From an uncultured Pelagibacteraceae bacterium (GTDB taxonomy: Bacteria; Pseudomonadota; Alphaproteobacteria; Pelagibacterales; Pelagibacteraceae): 64,000 bases of DNA. Shown here one piece after another: positions 19,112 to 29,765 of the stretch. How positions within the stretch are numbered: the first letter of the stretch is position 1; the number at the start of each line of letters is the position of its first letter. The notes under the pieces were generated by a model. That model ran no database searches. It had not been told where the DNA came from and saw only the letters and a program-made list of their open reading frames with translations. The stretch covers positions 9,114-73,113 of the forward strand of contig CACAWM010000001.1 of the NCBI GenBank assembly GCA_902536205.1, in the 5' to 3' direction. Made by a program: the position numbers and the translations under genes.

Positions 19112-20485
19112 ATGGAAATATATAAAAAACAAACACTAGCTGAAACTTTCTCGGTTTATTTTGACCGCAGAATGATAAAAATATTATTACTTGGCGCAAT
19201 AAGTGGTTTTCCTTGGGTCATTATTGGAAGCAGTCTAAGTCTTTGGTTGAAAGAAGATGGTTTAAGCAGAAGTACTATAGGATGGGCTGGATTAATTTTT
19301 GCAGTTTACGCTTTCAATTATTTATGGGCTCCAATTATAGATAGAGTTAAAATTCCTTGGTTAACAAATAAAATTGGTCACAGAAGAGGATGGATTGTTT
19401 TAATGCAATCTATCATCCTTATTAGTTTAATATTTTGGAGTTTAATAAATCCCGCTACAAATTTAGCGCTAGTGATAAGTGTTGGTCTGATAATTGCAAT
19501 TGCTTCAGCCACACAAGATATAACTGTGGATGCATTAAGAATTGAGCAAATTGGGGAGAATGAGGGAAAATCTATGCAAGCTGGTGCTGCAATGGCAGTT
19601 GTAGGTTGGTGGACTGGATATAAGTTAGGCGGTGTAGTTTCTCTTACTTCAGCAGAATTCTTTCAAAATCTTGGGTTTGACAATTATTGGCAAATAACTT
19701 TTTTGGTACTAGGTGTTGTAATTATAGCCTGTAACATTGGTTTAATGTTTGTAAACGAAGTTTTGCAAACAGATAGAAGCGAGTCTCAAAAAAGAACAGA
19801 TAAAATGATTGAAGATAAATTAGGTGCCTCAAACCTTTTAACAAAAACTATCGCATGGCTAACTGGAACAGTTGCTGGTCCTATTATAAGTTTTTTTAAA
19901 AAAAATGGTTTTAAAATTGCTTTAGCAATATTAGCTTTTATTTTTCTTTTTAAAATCGGGGAAGCTTTTCTTGGCAGAATGTCAGTAATTTTTTATAAGG
20001 AAATAGGTTTTACTAAGACAGATATAGCATTATATTCCAAAGGTCTAGGGTGGTTAACTACAGTAATTTTTACACTGCTAGGTGGTTTGTTCGCTATTAG
20101 ATCTGGTGTAATAAAGGCTATGTTTGTTTCAGGAATTCTGATGGCCTCAACAAATTTACTTTTTTCTTTATTAGCATGGTCGGGGAAATCGGAATTATTA
20201 TTTGCTATTGCAGTTATATTTGATGATATGGCGGCAGCATTTGCAACAGTGGCTTTTGTTGCTTTCATTTCGATGTTAGTAGATAGAACTTACACTGCAA
20301 CTCAATATGCTTTGTTAGCTTCAATAGGTACAGCGGGACGAACAACTTTAGCGGCATCATCTGGGGCTTTAGTAGATTGGTTAAATGGAGATTGGGGTAT
20401 TTTTTTTATAATCACAGCTTTAATGGTGGTGCCATCCCTTATATTTCTTTACATGATAAGAAATAAACTTAATTTAAATGACTAA
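19112..20485 (+). CDS. MFS permease, AmpG-like
   Basis: The 457-residue protein has about twelve membrane segments with MFS features. GLIFAVYAFNYLWAPIIDRV in the helix 2-3 region matches the AmpG pattern, followed by GHRRGWIVLMQ. A central cytoplasmic loop (about 225-255, charged) precedes the second half. AmpG imports anhydro-muropeptides for cell-wall recycling; related proteins carry acetyl-CoA or small metabolites, so the substrate is not certain. The adjacent downstream gene encodes an NlpC/P60 peptidase that could cut cell-wall peptides, which supports a recycling role. It overlaps that gene by 8 bases. Confidence 0.8.
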   Translation: MEIYKKQTLAETFSVYFDRRMIKILLLGAISGFPWVIIGSSLSLWLKEDGLSRSTIGWAGLIFAVYAFNYLWAPIIDRVKIPWLTNKIGHRRGWIVLMQSIILISLIFWSLINPATNLALVISVGLIIAIASATQDITVDALRIEQIGENEGKSMQAGAAMAVVGWWTGYKLGGVVSLTSAEFFQNLGFDNYWQITFLVLGVVIIACNIGLMFVNEVLQTDRSESQKRTDKMIEDKLGASNLLTKTIAWLTGTVAGPIISFFKKNGFKIALAILAFIFLFKIGEAFLGRMSVIFYKEIGFTKTDIALYSKGLGWLTTVIFTLLGGLFAIRSGVIKAMFVSGILMASTNLLFSLLAWSGKSELLFAIAVIFDDMAAAFATVAFVAFISMLVDRTYTATQYALLASIGTAGRTTLAASSGALVDWLNGDWGIFFIITALMVVPSLIFLYMIRNKLNLND

Positions 20486-21215
20486 ATATTTAACAAATAA
20501 TTTCTCAGTAATAAATCTTTATAAAAAACCTTCGGTGAAATCTGAGATTGTTACACAGATGATTTATGGAGATAGTTTTTCTATATATAAGAAATCAAAA
20601 AAATGGCTTAAAATTAAAATTAAAGAAGATAATTATAAAGGTTTTATAATAAATAAAAAATATTCTAATTTTTTAAAACCTACTCATAAAATTAATACTT
20701 TAAAAGCAAAAATTTTTAGATTTCCTAATAAAATTAAAAAAAATGAAATTCCTTTTGCTTCTAAAATTAAAGTGACTGGAAAAAATTCAAAATATTTCAA
20801 GTTTCATAATGGATGGATTAAAAGAAATAATGTAAAACCTATTTCATATAAAGAAAAAAACCCTTTTAGAAAAATTACCTCTTTTAAAAATATAAAATAT
20901 AAATGGGGTGGCAAATCTTTCAAAGGAATTGATTGTTCAGCACTTGTTCAAATTTTTTTAAATTTCAATAATAAGTTTTGTCCAAGAGATGCTAAAGATC
21001 AAGTAAAGTATTTTAAAAAAAACATAAAATTAAAAAATATAAAAAAGAATGATATTATCTATTGGAAAGGTCACGTAGCTGTAGCTTTGTCTAAAAAAAA
21101 ATTGATACATGCTTACGGACCCATGAAAAAGACTGTGGTCATGGATATAAACCAAACAATTAAAAGAATTGAGCAAACTGCTAAATTAAAAATTATTGGA
21201 ATCAAAAGGTTGTAA
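20478..21215 (+). CDS. NlpC/P60 peptidase with N-terminal SH3-like repeats
   Basis: The C-terminal NlpC/P60 domain carries the catalytic triad pattern: Cys153 in GIDCSALVQ, His199 in WKGHVAVAL and His211 in LIHAYGP. The N-terminal 120 residues look like two SH3b-type segments (around VINLYKKPSV and KAKIFRFP). Enzymes of this kind cleave the D-Glu to diamino-acid bond of peptidoglycan stem peptides, as in the YkfC/Spr group. No signal peptide is visible, so it may act in the cytoplasm on imported muropeptides, in keeping with the overlapping AmpG-like permease gene (8-base overlap). Confidence 0.87.
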   Translation: MTKYLTNNFSVINLYKKPSVKSEIVTQMIYGDSFSIYKKSKKWLKIKIKEDNYKGFIINKKYSNFLKPTHKINTLKAKIFRFPNKIKKNEIPFASKIKVTGKNSKYFKFHNGWIKRNNVKPISYKEKNPFRKITSFKNIKYKWGGKSFKGIDCSALVQIFLNFNNKFCPRDAKDQVKYFKKNIKLKNIKKNDIIYWKGHVAVALSKKKLIHAYGPMKKTVVMDINQTIKRIEQTAKLKIIGIKRL

Positions 21216-21219
21216 ATAG

Positions 21220-21253
21220 CAAAGGCAGCTTCAGTCTCCCTCCACTGCCCTTG
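21220..21253. other. GC-rich imperfect stem-loop in convergent gap
   Basis: CAAAGGCAG (21220-21228) can pair with CTGCCCTTG (21245-21253) with one A/C mismatch around a 16-base pyrimidine-rich loop. About 59 percent of this 34-base element is G or C, against roughly 30 percent around it. It lies just after the NlpC/P60 stop, in a 128-base gap between convergent genes. No T-run follows closely on either strand, so it is not a textbook terminator. Its strand and role are open. The rest of the gap shows nothing else I can name. Confidence 0.45.
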
Positions 21254-21343
21254 TAAAATATTTATCTGATTCGTAAAATTTATTTAAGACTCTTTTAAGT
21301 TGTATGTGGATATAATTGAGCAATTATTTATAATCTAAATAAT

Positions 21344-22099
21344 TTACCAAGGAATCTCATCGCCTAACAAATTAACAAATTTACCGTTCAATTCTTTATC
21401 GCTATCAGATATTAAATCCAAAATTAATTTAGCACATTTTTCTGATTCTATTATTCCCCCAGGATTCATATTTGTTGCAACATTGCCAGGATCAACTGAA
21501 AAAACAGTCGTACCAAATTTTCCATTTAAATCTAAAGACATATTTTTAGTCAAAGAATTTAAAGCAGTTTTTGAAATTCTATAATAATAATAATCACCTC
21601 CTTTATTAAGTTTTATACTTCCTGCATCACTACTAAAGTTTACTATTACTTTTGGTTTAGAATTTTTTAATATAATTTTAGTGATTAAGATTACTGATAA
21701 AGAATTTGTCATTAATACATCATTTAACTTTCCAATTTCAAAACCTATAATTGATTGTTCATCAGATGAACCACCAAACATACCTGCACAATTAAAAACT
21801 AAATCTATTTTTATATTTTTAAGATTTTTTTCAATTTGATCGTAATTTTCAATTTTTCTTAAATCACAAGTAATTATTTTTAAGTTAGAGCTTTTTATTT
21901 TACTGATATTGGTAGAGTTTTGTTTTACCACTCCAAATACATAGTTACCTGATTTTAACAACTCTTTTGTGAGAGCTAAGCCAATACCTGAATTACATCC
22001 CGTTATCAATATTTTTTGGCCGGATAAATTATTTATGTATTTTTTTTTCTCAAATTTTTTTTTATAGAAAAAATTTTTCAAAAATCTTCTTAGACCCAT
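21344..22099 (-). CDS. Short-chain dehydrogenase/reductase
   Basis: This classical SDR fold protein has the nucleotide-binding TGCNSGIG motif after ILI, an NCAG motif, the catalytic serine in VNFSSDAG and the YYYRISK catalytic Tyr-x3-Lys. The protein is 251 residues. A basic N-terminal extension of about 25 residues (FFYKKKFEKKKY) precedes the Rossmann fold, which is unusual. The substrate is unknown; with glycosyltransferase genes close by, a sugar or lipid modification is possible. It follows the tRNA-Ser gene by 61 bases on the same strand. Confidence 0.85.
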   Translation of the reverse strand: MGLRRFLKNFFYKKKFEKKKYINNLSGQKILITGCNSGIGLALTKELLKSGNYVFGVVKQNSTNISKIKSSNLKIITCDLRKIENYDQIEKNLKNIKIDLVFNCAGMFGGSSDEQSIIGFEIGKLNDVLMTNSLSVILITKIILKNSKPKVIVNFSSDAGSIKLNKGGDYYYYRISKTALNSLTKNMSLDLNGKFGTTVFSVDPGNVATNMNPGGIIESEKCAKLILDLISDSDKELNGKFVNLLGDEIPW

Positions 22100-22160
22100 T
22101 CTTTACTTTATCCTAAGTTTTAAACAGTTTCACTGTATACTTTTATGAACTTATTTAAAA

Positions 22161-22250
22161 TGGCGGAGAGAGAGGGATTCGAACCCTCGAAACGGTTTCC
22201 CGTTTACACGCTTTCCAAGCGTGCGCCTTCAACCACTCGGCCACCTCTCC
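22161..22250 (-). tRNA. tRNA-Ser (anticodon GGA)
   Basis: The cloverleaf is complete. The acceptor stem is GGAGAGG paired with TCTCTCC plus discriminator G and an encoded CCA. The D-arm region is TGGCCGAGTGGTTGAAGGC, the anticodon stem GCACGCTT..AAGCGTGT carries GGA, the long variable arm expected for serine (AACGGGAAACCGTT) is present, and the T arm is GAGGGTTCGAATCCCTC. It reads UCC/UCU codons. The first tRNA base is also the last base of the TAG stop of the upstream glycosyltransferase gene, so the two share a transcript unless the tRNA has an internal promoter. Confidence 0.98.
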
Positions 22251-23272
22251 TAATTGAAATCATCAATTAGTTTGATGAATTTATCTATGAACTCTTTATT
22301 GGTTGGTAGCTTATTTTTTTTCATATCTTTTTGAATTTTTTTATAGTTTTTTTTAATATTATTTAAAGTTCCTAGAAAACTTAAAAAATTTCTTTTTGTA
22401 ACAAAAATTCCTTTTTTGTCTCCTATCACATGTTTAATATCCTCAAAGATAACAACTGGTCTTCTTCTTGCCAAGGCTTCTAATAAAACCATTGGATGTC
22501 CCTCTGTATATGAGGGCAAAACGAAAATATTATTATCATCGTAATGTTTAATTAGTTTAGTCTTATTACTCTGTGTAGGATAAATTTTAATATTACTTTG
22601 ATTTATTTTATTTGAACTTTCTTTTTCAGCGCCAATAATTGTCAAGAAGATATCTCTTTTATTTCTGATCAACTCAGACAAAGCAAAAATTCCTTTTTCA
22701 ACTCTTAATCTTCCAACGTATAGTAATTTAAAATTTTTTATTTCCGTATTCTTGGGTTGTCTTAACCAAACAGAGTCTAATTGTGATGGGTTTATAAGTT
22801 TTCCCTTTTTTCCACGAAGTATATAATCTCTACAACTTATTAAATTTGAAATCGCTCCAGTAATGCTAAACATTAAATGATAGATGGGAGGCCCAATTCT
22901 TCCAAGAATTGCTTTATATTCTCCGTAACCATCACTTCTCAAATAAACTATAGGTTTTTGCCCAAAGATTTTAAGAAATATAGAAATCAAGAAAGTATAA
23001 GGAGAAATAGAAATTATCAAAAATTTAGAGTCTTTATTTTTAGAAGCACTTTTAACCTCTGATAAATAAGAAAATATATTTTTAAATACTTTTATTCTTT
23101 TTAACTTAATTTCATGGGATCTTTTTTTTTTTGATTTTCTGCCTATTAAATTTACTTCAAATTTTCTATTTAAACCCTCTGGTGTTGATTTTAAATCTAA
23201 GTTATCACAATAAAATTTTTCGTTTTCTACAGAAATACTTTCATTCGAAAAAATAAATAATTTCTTTTTCAT
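22250..23272 (-). CDS. Family 4 glycosyltransferase (GT-B fold)
   Basis: The C-terminal half has the GT4 signatures: [12 protein letters not shown], which opens the donor-binding domain, and [20 protein letters not shown], with the E-x7-E motif that binds the nucleotide sugar. The N-terminal half is a variable acceptor domain, with [14 protein letters not shown] in the linker region. At 340 residues it is a soluble or peripheral enzyme that probably builds surface polysaccharide. It abuts lepA with a 1-base overlap at its start, and its TAG stop ends on the first base of tRNA-Ser. Confidence 0.87.
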   Translation of the reverse strand: MKKKLFIFSNESISVENEKFYCDNLDLKSTPEGLNRKFEVNLIGRKSKKKRSHEIKLKRIKVFKNIFSYLSEVKSASKNKDSKFLIISISPYTFLISIFLKIFGQKPIVYLRSDGYGEYKAILGRIGPPIYHLMFSITGAISNLISCRDYILRGKKGKLINPSQLDSVWLRQPKNTEIKNFKLLYVGRLRVEKGIFALSELIRNKRDIFLTIIGAEKESSNKINQSNIKIYPTQSNKTKLIKHYDDNNIFVLPSYTEGHPMVLLEALARRRPVVIFEDIKHVIGDKKGIFVTKRNFLSFLGTLNNIKKNYKKIQKDMKKNKLPTNKEFIDKFIKLIDDFN

Positions 23273-25080
23273 TATACGTCTTTATTTATCTTTAAAACCC
23301 CAATGAAAGCCTCTTGAGGTATCTCAACTTTACCAAACTGTTTGGATCTTGCTTTACCTCTTTTTTGTTTTTCTAGAAGTTTTCTCTTTCGGTCAGTAGC
23401 TCCGCCACCATGTATTTTTGTCAGAACGTCTTTTTTAAATCCTTTTATAGATTCTCTAGCTACGATCTTTCCTCCGATGGCTGCTTGGACTGGAATCATA
23501 AAATTGTGCCTAGGTATTAAATCTTTTAATTTTTCACAAACTTGCCTACCAGTAGATTGGGCGAAATCTTTATGAATAATCATAGCTAATGCATCAACAG
23601 GTTCTGAATTTACCAGAATGCCAAGTTTAACTAAATCTCCTTCCCTGTAACCAGAAATTTCATAATCGAAACTTGCGTAACCACTGGAGATAGATTTTAA
23701 TTTATCATTAAAATCAAATACAACTTCGTTAAGTGGTAAGTCATATGATAGAACTGCTCTTTTTCCAGAGTAGCTTAAATTTGTTTGAATTCCTCTTTTG
23801 TCTTGACAAATTTTTATAATAGATCCTAAATATTCATCTGGGGTAATAATTGTAGACTTAATCCACGGTTCTTCTATTTTTTCAATTTGAGATGGATCTG
23901 GCATGTTCGATGGATTTTGTAAATCTAAAACTTCTCCTCTAGTTTTGTGAACTTTGTAAATTACTCCGGGAGTTGTTGTGATTAAATTAACGTCAAACTC
24001 TCTTTCTAGTCTTTCAGTAATAATTTCTAAATGTAGCAAACCTAGAAAACCACATCTGAAACCTAAACCTAATGCGCTAGATGACTCTGGTTCATAAGAA
24101 AAACTCGCGTCATTAAGTTTTAATTTTGCTAAGCCGTCTTTCAATTTTTGATATTCAGAGCTATCTACAGGAAATAATCCACAAAATACTACTGGTTTGC
24201 TTGGTTTAAAGCCTGGAAGCGGTTTGTCAATGGGGGCGCTAGCATCACAAATAGTGTCCCCAACTTTTGTTTCTGAAAGAGATTTAATACCTGTTATTAT
24301 GAACCCTATTTCACCTGAACTTAATTCCTCGATATCATTTGGTTTAGGCGTAAAGACTCCTACTTTTTCGATCACATATTCTTGATCATTAGACATTAAT
24401 TTTACTTTCATATTTTTTTTTAATTTACCGTTGATGACCCTGACAAGAATGACTACGCCAAGATAACTGTCATACCAGCTATCGACTAATAAACATTTTA
24501 ATTTTTCATCTATAACACCATTTGGAGCAGGTAATTTGTTAATAATCGCCTCTAAGATTTCATCTATACCTTCTCCTGTTTTTCCAGAACAAGAGATAGC
24601 ATTAGTTGTCTCAATTCCTACAACATCCTCTATCTCTTTTTTTGTTTTTTCTGTATCTGAGGCAGGTAAATCAATTTTATTTAAAATTGGTATAACTTCG
24701 TGATTAATTTCTAAGGCCTGATAAACATTTGCTAAAGTTTGAGCTTCTACACCTTGAGTGCTATCTACAATTAAAAGAGATCCCTCACATGCTGATAAAG
24801 ATCTACTTACTTCATAACCAAAATCTACGTGGCCGGGAGTATCGATAATATTTAAAATATAATTTTTTCCATCTTTCGCTTTATAGTTTAGTTTTACAGT
24901 TTGCGCTTTTATTGTAATTCCTCTTTCCCTCTCAATATCCATTGAGTCCAAAACTTGTTGTTTCATTTCACGATCGGTTAGGCCTCCACATTTATGAATA
25001 ATCCTATCTGCAATCGTTGATTTACCATGATCTATATGCGCAATTATAGAAAAATTACGTATTCTGCTTATATCTGACAT
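23272..25080 (-). CDS. lepA: Elongation factor 4 (LepA)
   Basis: LepA is a ribosomal GTPase that affects translocation or initiation under stress. The GTP-binding motifs are clear: AHIDHGKST (G1), the RGITIKAQT switch I, DTPGHVDF (G3), NKIDLP (G4) and a later SGKTG (G5). EF-G-like domains II, III and V follow, and the LepA-specific C-terminal domain ends with the basic [18 protein letters not shown]. The length is 602 aa, as usual. It overlaps pheT by 1 base and the glycosyltransferase by 1 base, so it extends the thrS-pheT operon. Confidence 0.97.
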   Translation of the reverse strand: MSDISRIRNFSIIAHIDHGKSTIADRIIHKCGGLTDREMKQQVLDSMDIERERGITIKAQTVKLNYKAKDGKNYILNIIDTPGHVDFGYEVSRSLSACEGSLLIVDSTQGVEAQTLANVYQALEINHEVIPILNKIDLPASDTEKTKKEIEDVVGIETTNAISCSGKTGEGIDEILEAIINKLPAPNGVIDEKLKCLLVDSWYDSYLGVVILVRVINGKLKKNMKVKLMSNDQEYVIEKVGVFTPKPNDIEELSSGEIGFIITGIKSLSETKVGDTICDASAPIDKPLPGFKPSKPVVFCGLFPVDSSEYQKLKDGLAKLKLNDASFSYEPESSSALGLGFRCGFLGLLHLEIITERLEREFDVNLITTTPGVIYKVHKTRGEVLDLQNPSNMPDPSQIEKIEEPWIKSTIITPDEYLGSIIKICQDKRGIQTNLSYSGKRAVLSYDLPLNEVVFDFNDKLKSISSGYASFDYEISGYREGDLVKLGILVNSEPVDALAMIIHKDFAQSTGRQVCEKLKDLIPRHNFMIPVQAAIGGKIVARESIKGFKKDVLTKIHGGGATDRKRKLLEKQKRGKARSKQFGKVEIPQEAFIGVLKINKDV

Positions 25081-27482
25081 TAGGACCTAATTGTAGCGCC
25101 AGTTTTTTTACTTACCGTGTCGATAATTTTTTTACTGATATCATCTAAATCATTCTCTGACAAAGTTTTATCAATAGCCTGTAAGGTAACATTAATCGCA
25201 ACTGACTTTTTATCTTTTGGAATATTTTCTCCCTCATATACATCAAAAGTAGATACATTTTGAATTAAATTTTCATCTACTTCTCTAATAATTTTTTCTA
25301 AAGCTCCAATTTTGAAAATTTTATCTACCACAAAGGCAAAATCTCTTTCTGATTTTTGGTAATCAGATGTTTGAAAGTTTTTCTTACTTTGTCTTAATTT
25401 TTTGCTCGGTTCAGGAATATTTTTTAAAAAAATTTCAAATCCAAAAATATTTTTATCTTTACAATCCAAATTCTTAATAATTGCAGGATGTATTTCTCCA
25501 AAATAAGCTAGATGAGGTCCTTTTTCTGATTTTAATGTTATCGAACCTGATCTACCTGGATGATAACTGTGTTTTGTATTATCACTTACAAAAAGATTTT
25601 TTTCTTCTATTCCAAGTTCAACTAAAGTTTTAATAGCATCACTTTTAATATCAAAAACATCCACATTTCTCTCCTTATCTAGCCAACTCTTTCTATTAAT
25701 TTTTCCAGATTTCAAGCCTCCAACCACAATCTGTTGTTCACCTGGGTTTTTTCCAAAAAATGTTGGACCAACCTCAAATAAAGATAAGTCTTCGTATCCT
25801 CTGTCTTGATTCTTTTTTAAATAAATTGCTAAATTAGAGAAAATTGATCGTCTCAATACATCTAAATCAGAGGAAATAGGATTGTATATTGAAATTTCTT
25901 TTTCACCTTTAGAAAATTGTTTATCAATCTTTGAGTCAGTAAAAGACCAAGTAACTATTTCCATATAGCCTTTGGTAGCTAAAGATCTCTGTGACAAATG
26001 AAATAGTTTTTGCTTAAAGTTAAGAGTATCTTGGTTTCTGTTTTTGCTTGGTTCAATTAATTTGATATTATTGAATCCTTTGATCCGAATTAGCTCCTCA
26101 ATCAAATCTTCGTCTAAACTCACATCTGGCCTCCAGCTTGGTACTTCTACTTTTATGGCTTTTTGACTTTTTTTACATTTAAAACCTAGTGAGGATAAAA
26201 TTTTATCAATTTCATTAGCGGTGATTGAAATACCAATTAGTTTTTCAAATTTCTCAACTTGAAAGTTAATTATCTTATTTTTTTGGTTTTTCTCTCCGGT
26301 AATTTGAAACTTACTAGCTTCCCCTCCACAAATTTTTAAGATTAGTTCAGTTGCAAGTTCTAGCCCTTCTTTAATAGAGTTAGGGTCAATTCCTCTTTCA
26401 AATCTGTACTTGGCGTCAGTATTTATATTAAGTTCTCTAGCCGTTTTTCTTATTGAAGATGGGTTAAAGTAAGCAGCTTCTAAAAGTATATTTTTTGTAT
26501 CTAATTCAGTAGAGGTAGAGGTTCCTCCAATAATCCCACCTAACCCGAGAACGCCCGATTTATCAGAGATGACACACATGTTTTTTTTTAATTTATATTT
26601 TCTATTATCTAATGCCTCAAATATTTCACCTTCTTTAGCATTTCTAACTATAATTTCTTTATTAATCTTATCTGCATCATAAGCATGCAATGGCCTGTTT
26701 AGATCAAACATTACATAGTTAGTAATATCCACTACTGCAGAAATGGGTTTTAAACCTAAAGCAATTAATTTATTTTTAAGCCATTCAGGGCTTTCTTTGT
26801 TTGTAATATTTTTGATATAACAACTTCCAAAGATATCACACCCCTGGTTCTTTTCTTTTGTAATTGATGTTTTAATTTGGTGTTTTGAATTTTGTTTAAT
26901 TTTTTTTCCTTTTATTGGTATTAATTTTCCAACTCCTGCTGATGAAAGATCTCTTGCAATCCCTCTAACACCTAAACAATCAGCACGGTTAGGGGTTATT
27001 GAAATATCGATTGCCTTTTCTGATATACTTTTAAAAAAACTTTTTCCTATCTCTTTCTCTTTATTTTTAAGTTCAACAATCCCATCACTTTCCTCAGATA
27101 AATTAAGCTCACTTTCGGAGCAAAGCATCCCTTTTGACTCAACTCCTCTTATTTTAGCTACCTTTAATTCAAAATTAGTTTTAGGTATTACTGCTCCTGG
27201 AGGTGCATAGATTGTGATTAAACCCTCTCTAGCATTTGGAGCTCCGCATACAACTTTTAAGATCTCTTTACCGCCGATGGTAACATCACAAACTTTTAAC
27301 TTATCAGCATTAGGATGTTTTTCCGCTTTTAAAACTTTTGCAATTTTAAACTTACCCATCTCTCCAGAGTTTTCTTTTACACTTTCAACTTCAAGTCCGA
27401 TATTTGTAAGACGATCAATAATCTCATTTTCTTTAGCTGATGTTTTAAGATGTTTTTTAAGCCAAGAAATTGTAATAATCAT
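25080..27482 (-). CDS. pheT: Phenylalanyl-tRNA synthetase beta subunit
   Basis: This full-length 800-residue bacterial beta subunit has an N-terminal EMAP-type tRNA-binding domain (about 40-150, [12 protein letters not shown]), the B3/B4 editing domain (about 210-390), a B5 domain (about 400-470), a catalytic-like core and the C-terminal FDX-ACB anticodon-binding domain starting near [12 protein letters not shown]. It forms the alpha2-beta2 enzyme with PheS. It overlaps pheS by 4 bases (ATGA) and lepA by 1 base. Confidence 0.97.
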   Translation of the reverse strand: MIITISWLKKHLKTSAKENEIIDRLTNIGLEVESVKENSGEMGKFKIAKVLKAEKHPNADKLKVCDVTIGGKEILKVVCGAPNAREGLITIYAPPGAVIPKTNFELKVAKIRGVESKGMLCSESELNLSEESDGIVELKNKEKEIGKSFFKSISEKAIDISITPNRADCLGVRGIARDLSSAGVGKLIPIKGKKIKQNSKHQIKTSITKEKNQGCDIFGSCYIKNITNKESPEWLKNKLIALGLKPISAVVDITNYVMFDLNRPLHAYDADKINKEIIVRNAKEGEIFEALDNRKYKLKKNMCVISDKSGVLGLGGIIGGTSTSTELDTKNILLEAAYFNPSSIRKTARELNINTDAKYRFERGIDPNSIKEGLELATELILKICGGEASKFQITGEKNQKNKIINFQVEKFEKLIGISITANEIDKILSSLGFKCKKSQKAIKVEVPSWRPDVSLDEDLIEELIRIKGFNNIKLIEPSKNRNQDTLNFKQKLFHLSQRSLATKGYMEIVTWSFTDSKIDKQFSKGEKEISIYNPISSDLDVLRRSIFSNLAIYLKKNQDRGYEDLSLFEVGPTFFGKNPGEQQIVVGGLKSGKINRKSWLDKERNVDVFDIKSDAIKTLVELGIEEKNLFVSDNTKHSYHPGRSGSITLKSEKGPHLAYFGEIHPAIIKNLDCKDKNIFGFEIFLKNIPEPSKKLRQSKKNFQTSDYQKSERDFAFVVDKIFKIGALEKIIREVDENLIQNVSTFDVYEGENIPKDKKSVAINVTLQAIDKTLSENDLDDISKKIIDTVSKKTGATIRS

Positions 27483-28546
27483 TTACTCAATCCTCTATAA
27501 TTAGTTGGAACATCTAATGGATCAAATCCAAAATGGCTTAACCATCTATAATCTGCCTCAAAGAAAGCTCTTAAATCATTAATTCCATATTTTAACATTG
27601 CTAAACGATCGATTCCTATTCCAAATGCAAATCCTTGATATTTTTTTGTATCTATTTTTACATTTTTTAAAACATTAGGATGAACCATTCCACATCCTAA
27701 AACTTCTAACCATTTATCTCCTTCGCCAATAACAATTTTTCCTTTTTCAATTTTGTATCCAATATCAACTTCAGCTGATGGTTCCGTAAAAGGAAAGTGA
27801 CTTGGTCTAAATCTCATTTTTATATTTTTAACCTCGAAAAATTCTTTTATAAAATAATCAAGGCAACCTTTAAGATGTCCCATTGTAATACCTTTATCTA
27901 TGTGAAGGCCTTCAAGCTGATGAAACATTGGAGCATGAGTCTGATCGCTGTCACACCTATAAGTTCTTCCAGGTACAATTATTCTAAAAGGAGGTTTGCT
28001 TGATAGCATTGTCCTTATTTGAACTGGAGATGTATGTGTTCTAAGCAATAATCTTTTATTTTCTTCTAAATAAAAAGTATCATGCATATCTCTTGCAGGA
28101 TGCTCCTCTGGAGTATTCAATGCTGTAAAATTATTATATTCAGTTTCCACGTCAGGTCCTTCAGCTACTGAAAAACCTATTTCTGAAAAGATTGAAGAAA
28201 TTTCATCAATTACTTGTGAGACTGGATGAATTTTACCTTGACGATTGGGTCTAAAAGGTAATGTAACATCAACTTTTTCATTTTTAAGCTTATCATTAAT
28301 TTCATTTGTTTCTATTTCTAAATTTTTTTGTTCTAACTGATGCGTAAGATCATCTTTAATCTTATTTAAATTTGAGGCAAACTCTTTTCTTTTTGCTGGA
28401 TCTAAAGAGCCTAGCGATTTGAATTGTTGAGTGATTTGACCGTTTTTTCCAAAAAATTCTGTCTTAATATTTTGAAGATCGTCTATTGTTTTTACAGAGT
28501 CAATCTTTGCATTAAATACTGAACTTATTTTATCTAAATCACTCAT
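27479..28546 (-). CDS. pheS: Phenylalanyl-tRNA synthetase alpha subunit
   Basis: The class II synthetase catalytic subunit has a coiled-coil N-terminal tRNA-binding arm (about 1-90) followed by the catalytic domain. Visible are the [10 protein letters not shown] motif 2 region, [19 protein letters not shown], and the motif 3 arginine in [14 protein letters not shown]. The length (355 aa) is normal. The gene follows rplT by 48 bases and overlaps pheT. No clear attenuator leader or stem of the kind seen before enterobacterial pheST was noticed in the gap. Confidence 0.97.
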   Translation of the reverse strand: MSDLDKISSVFNAKIDSVKTIDDLQNIKTEFFGKNGQITQQFKSLGSLDPAKRKEFASNLNKIKDDLTHQLEQKNLEIETNEINDKLKNEKVDVTLPFRPNRQGKIHPVSQVIDEISSIFSEIGFSVAEGPDVETEYNNFTALNTPEEHPARDMHDTFYLEENKRLLLRTHTSPVQIRTMLSSKPPFRIIVPGRTYRCDSDQTHAPMFHQLEGLHIDKGITMGHLKGCLDYFIKEFFEVKNIKMRFRPSHFPFTEPSAEVDIGYKIEKGKIVIGEGDKWLEVLGCGMVHPNVLKNVKIDTKKYQGFAFGIGIDRLAMLKYGINDLRAFFEADYRWLSHFGFDPLDVPTNYRGLSK

Positions 28547-28594
28547 TAGGTAATTGATTTTTTATATTAAGTTGAGATTAAATCAAAGACCCTT

Positions 28595-28951
28595 TTAAGC
28601 TAGGGAGGACTGAACTTTTTTTACTACTGATTTAAAGACTTCAGGATTATTGTAAGCAAGCTCTGCTAGAACTTTTCTATCTAACTTAATTTTTGACTTT
28701 GCTAAACCGTTGATAAATTTCGCGTAAGTTAAGCCTTCGGCTCTAACACCTGCGTTAATTCTTTGAATCCATAAAGATCTAAACTCTCTTTTTTTTGCTT
28801 TTCTATCTCTATATGCGTATTGCATTGCCTTTTCCATCGCTTGGCGTGCAATTCGAATAGTATTTTTTCTTCTACCCCTTTGACCTTTAACTGATTTTAA
28901 AACTTTATTATGTTTTGCCCTACTAACAACACCTCGTTTTGTTCTAGCCAT
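28595..28951 (-). CDS. rplT: 50S ribosomal protein L20
   Basis: The N-terminus is typical bL20 ([19 protein letters not shown]), followed by the long basic helix and the conserved [20 protein letters not shown]. It is 118 residues long. In enterobacteria L20 represses the infC-rpmI-rplT mRNA; whether that control exists here is not visible. It starts 1 base after the rpmI stop. Confidence 0.98.
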   Translation of the reverse strand: MARTKRGVVSRAKHNKVLKSVKGQRGRRKNTIRIARQAMEKAMQYAYRDRKAKKREFRSLWIQRINAGVRAEGLTYAKFINGLAKSKIKLDRKVLAELAYNNPEVFKSVVKKVQSSLA

Positions 28952-28952
28952 A

Positions 28953-29159
28953 TTATCCTCTTAAGTTATATGGCATATACGATTTGACAATTTTAGAGTC
29001 TTGTTTTGTCATTATTGTAGTGCCTCTTTGTTTTCTAATTTGTGAATTCGTTCGCTTAATCATACCATGTCTCTTACCTGATTGAGGCATTTTAATTTTA
29101 CCTGAAGCAGTAAATCTAAATCTTTTTTTCGCAGAGCTTTTTGTTTTAAGTTTTGGCAT
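28953..29159 (-). CDS. rpmI: 50S ribosomal protein L35
   Basis: The 68-residue bL35 protein has the conserved [15 protein letters not shown] start and [18 protein letters not shown]. The family is a small basic protein of the large subunit. The gene lies between infC (60-base gap, the largest within this translation block) and rplT (1-base gap), the conserved order of the infC-rpmI-rplT operon. Confidence 0.98.
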   Translation of the reverse strand: MPKLKTKSSAKKRFRFTASGKIKMPQSGKRHGMIKRTNSQIRKQRGTTIMTKQDSKIVKSYMPYNLRG

Positions 29160-29219
29160 AAAATATTTCGGACTTATATAGGCATTAATAAATCTTTACA
29201 AGATACTATTATTGATGAT

Positions 29220-29765
29220 TTACAGAGGTTGAATTATCATAACCATCTGTCTACCTTCAAATTTTGGCTTGCTTTCAACTTTAGCAACGTCTTTGGTTTC
29301 CTCTATGATCTTGTTCATCAAATCTTTACCGAGATCTGTATGTTGCATTTCTCTTCCTTTAAATTTGACCGTAAATTTTACTTTATTGCCCTTTGAAATA
29401 AATTTTTTAGCATTTTTAATTTTAAAATTATAGTCATGTGTTTCTGTTCCTGGTCTTAATTTTATTTCTTTAAGTGAAACTGTTTTTTGTTTCTTCTTTG
29501 CTTGATTTGCTTTTTTCTGCAAATCATATTTGTACTTACCCATATCCATAATTTTACAGACTGGTGGATTAGCATTTGGTGAAATTTCGATTAAATCTAA
29601 TCCTTCTTGTTTTGCTAATTCAATAGCTTTGTTTAGTGGCATTGCACCTAAGTTTCCTCCATCACTTCCAATGACTTGAACATCTAAAGCTCTAATCCTC
29701 TCATTGGCTTTGGGGCCTTGAGGTTTGCTTCTTCTCTGAAAATAATTAGGTTTAATGTTGGACAC
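29220..29765 (-). CDS. infC: Translation initiation factor IF-3
   Basis: IF-3 binds the 30S subunit and checks the start codon. The N domain (NERIRALDVQVIGSDGGNLG) and C domain (EIKLRPGTETHDYNFKIKNA, then KVKFTVKFKGREM) are both intact; the length is 181 aa. The GTG used here directly follows the thrS TAA with no base between. An ATT three codons further in is another possible start, since infC uses unusual start codons for self-control in other bacteria; the sequence alone does not settle this. Confidence 0.96.
   Translation of the reverse strand: MSNIKPNYFQRRSKPQGPKANERIRALDVQVIGSDGGNLGAMPLNKAIELAKQEGLDLIEISPNANPPVCKIMDMGKYKYDLQKKANQAKKKQKTVSLKEIKLRPGTETHDYNFKIKNAKKFISKGNKVKFTVKFKGREMQHTDLGKDLMNKIIEETKDVAKVESKPKFEGRQMVMIIQPL

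Noticed and set aside
21220..21253. Riboswitch (SAM-type) or SRP RNA in the gap
   Set aside because: None of the conserved core sequences I know for SAM-II/SAM-V riboswitches or 4.5S RNA is present, and the element lies downstream, not upstream, of genes.
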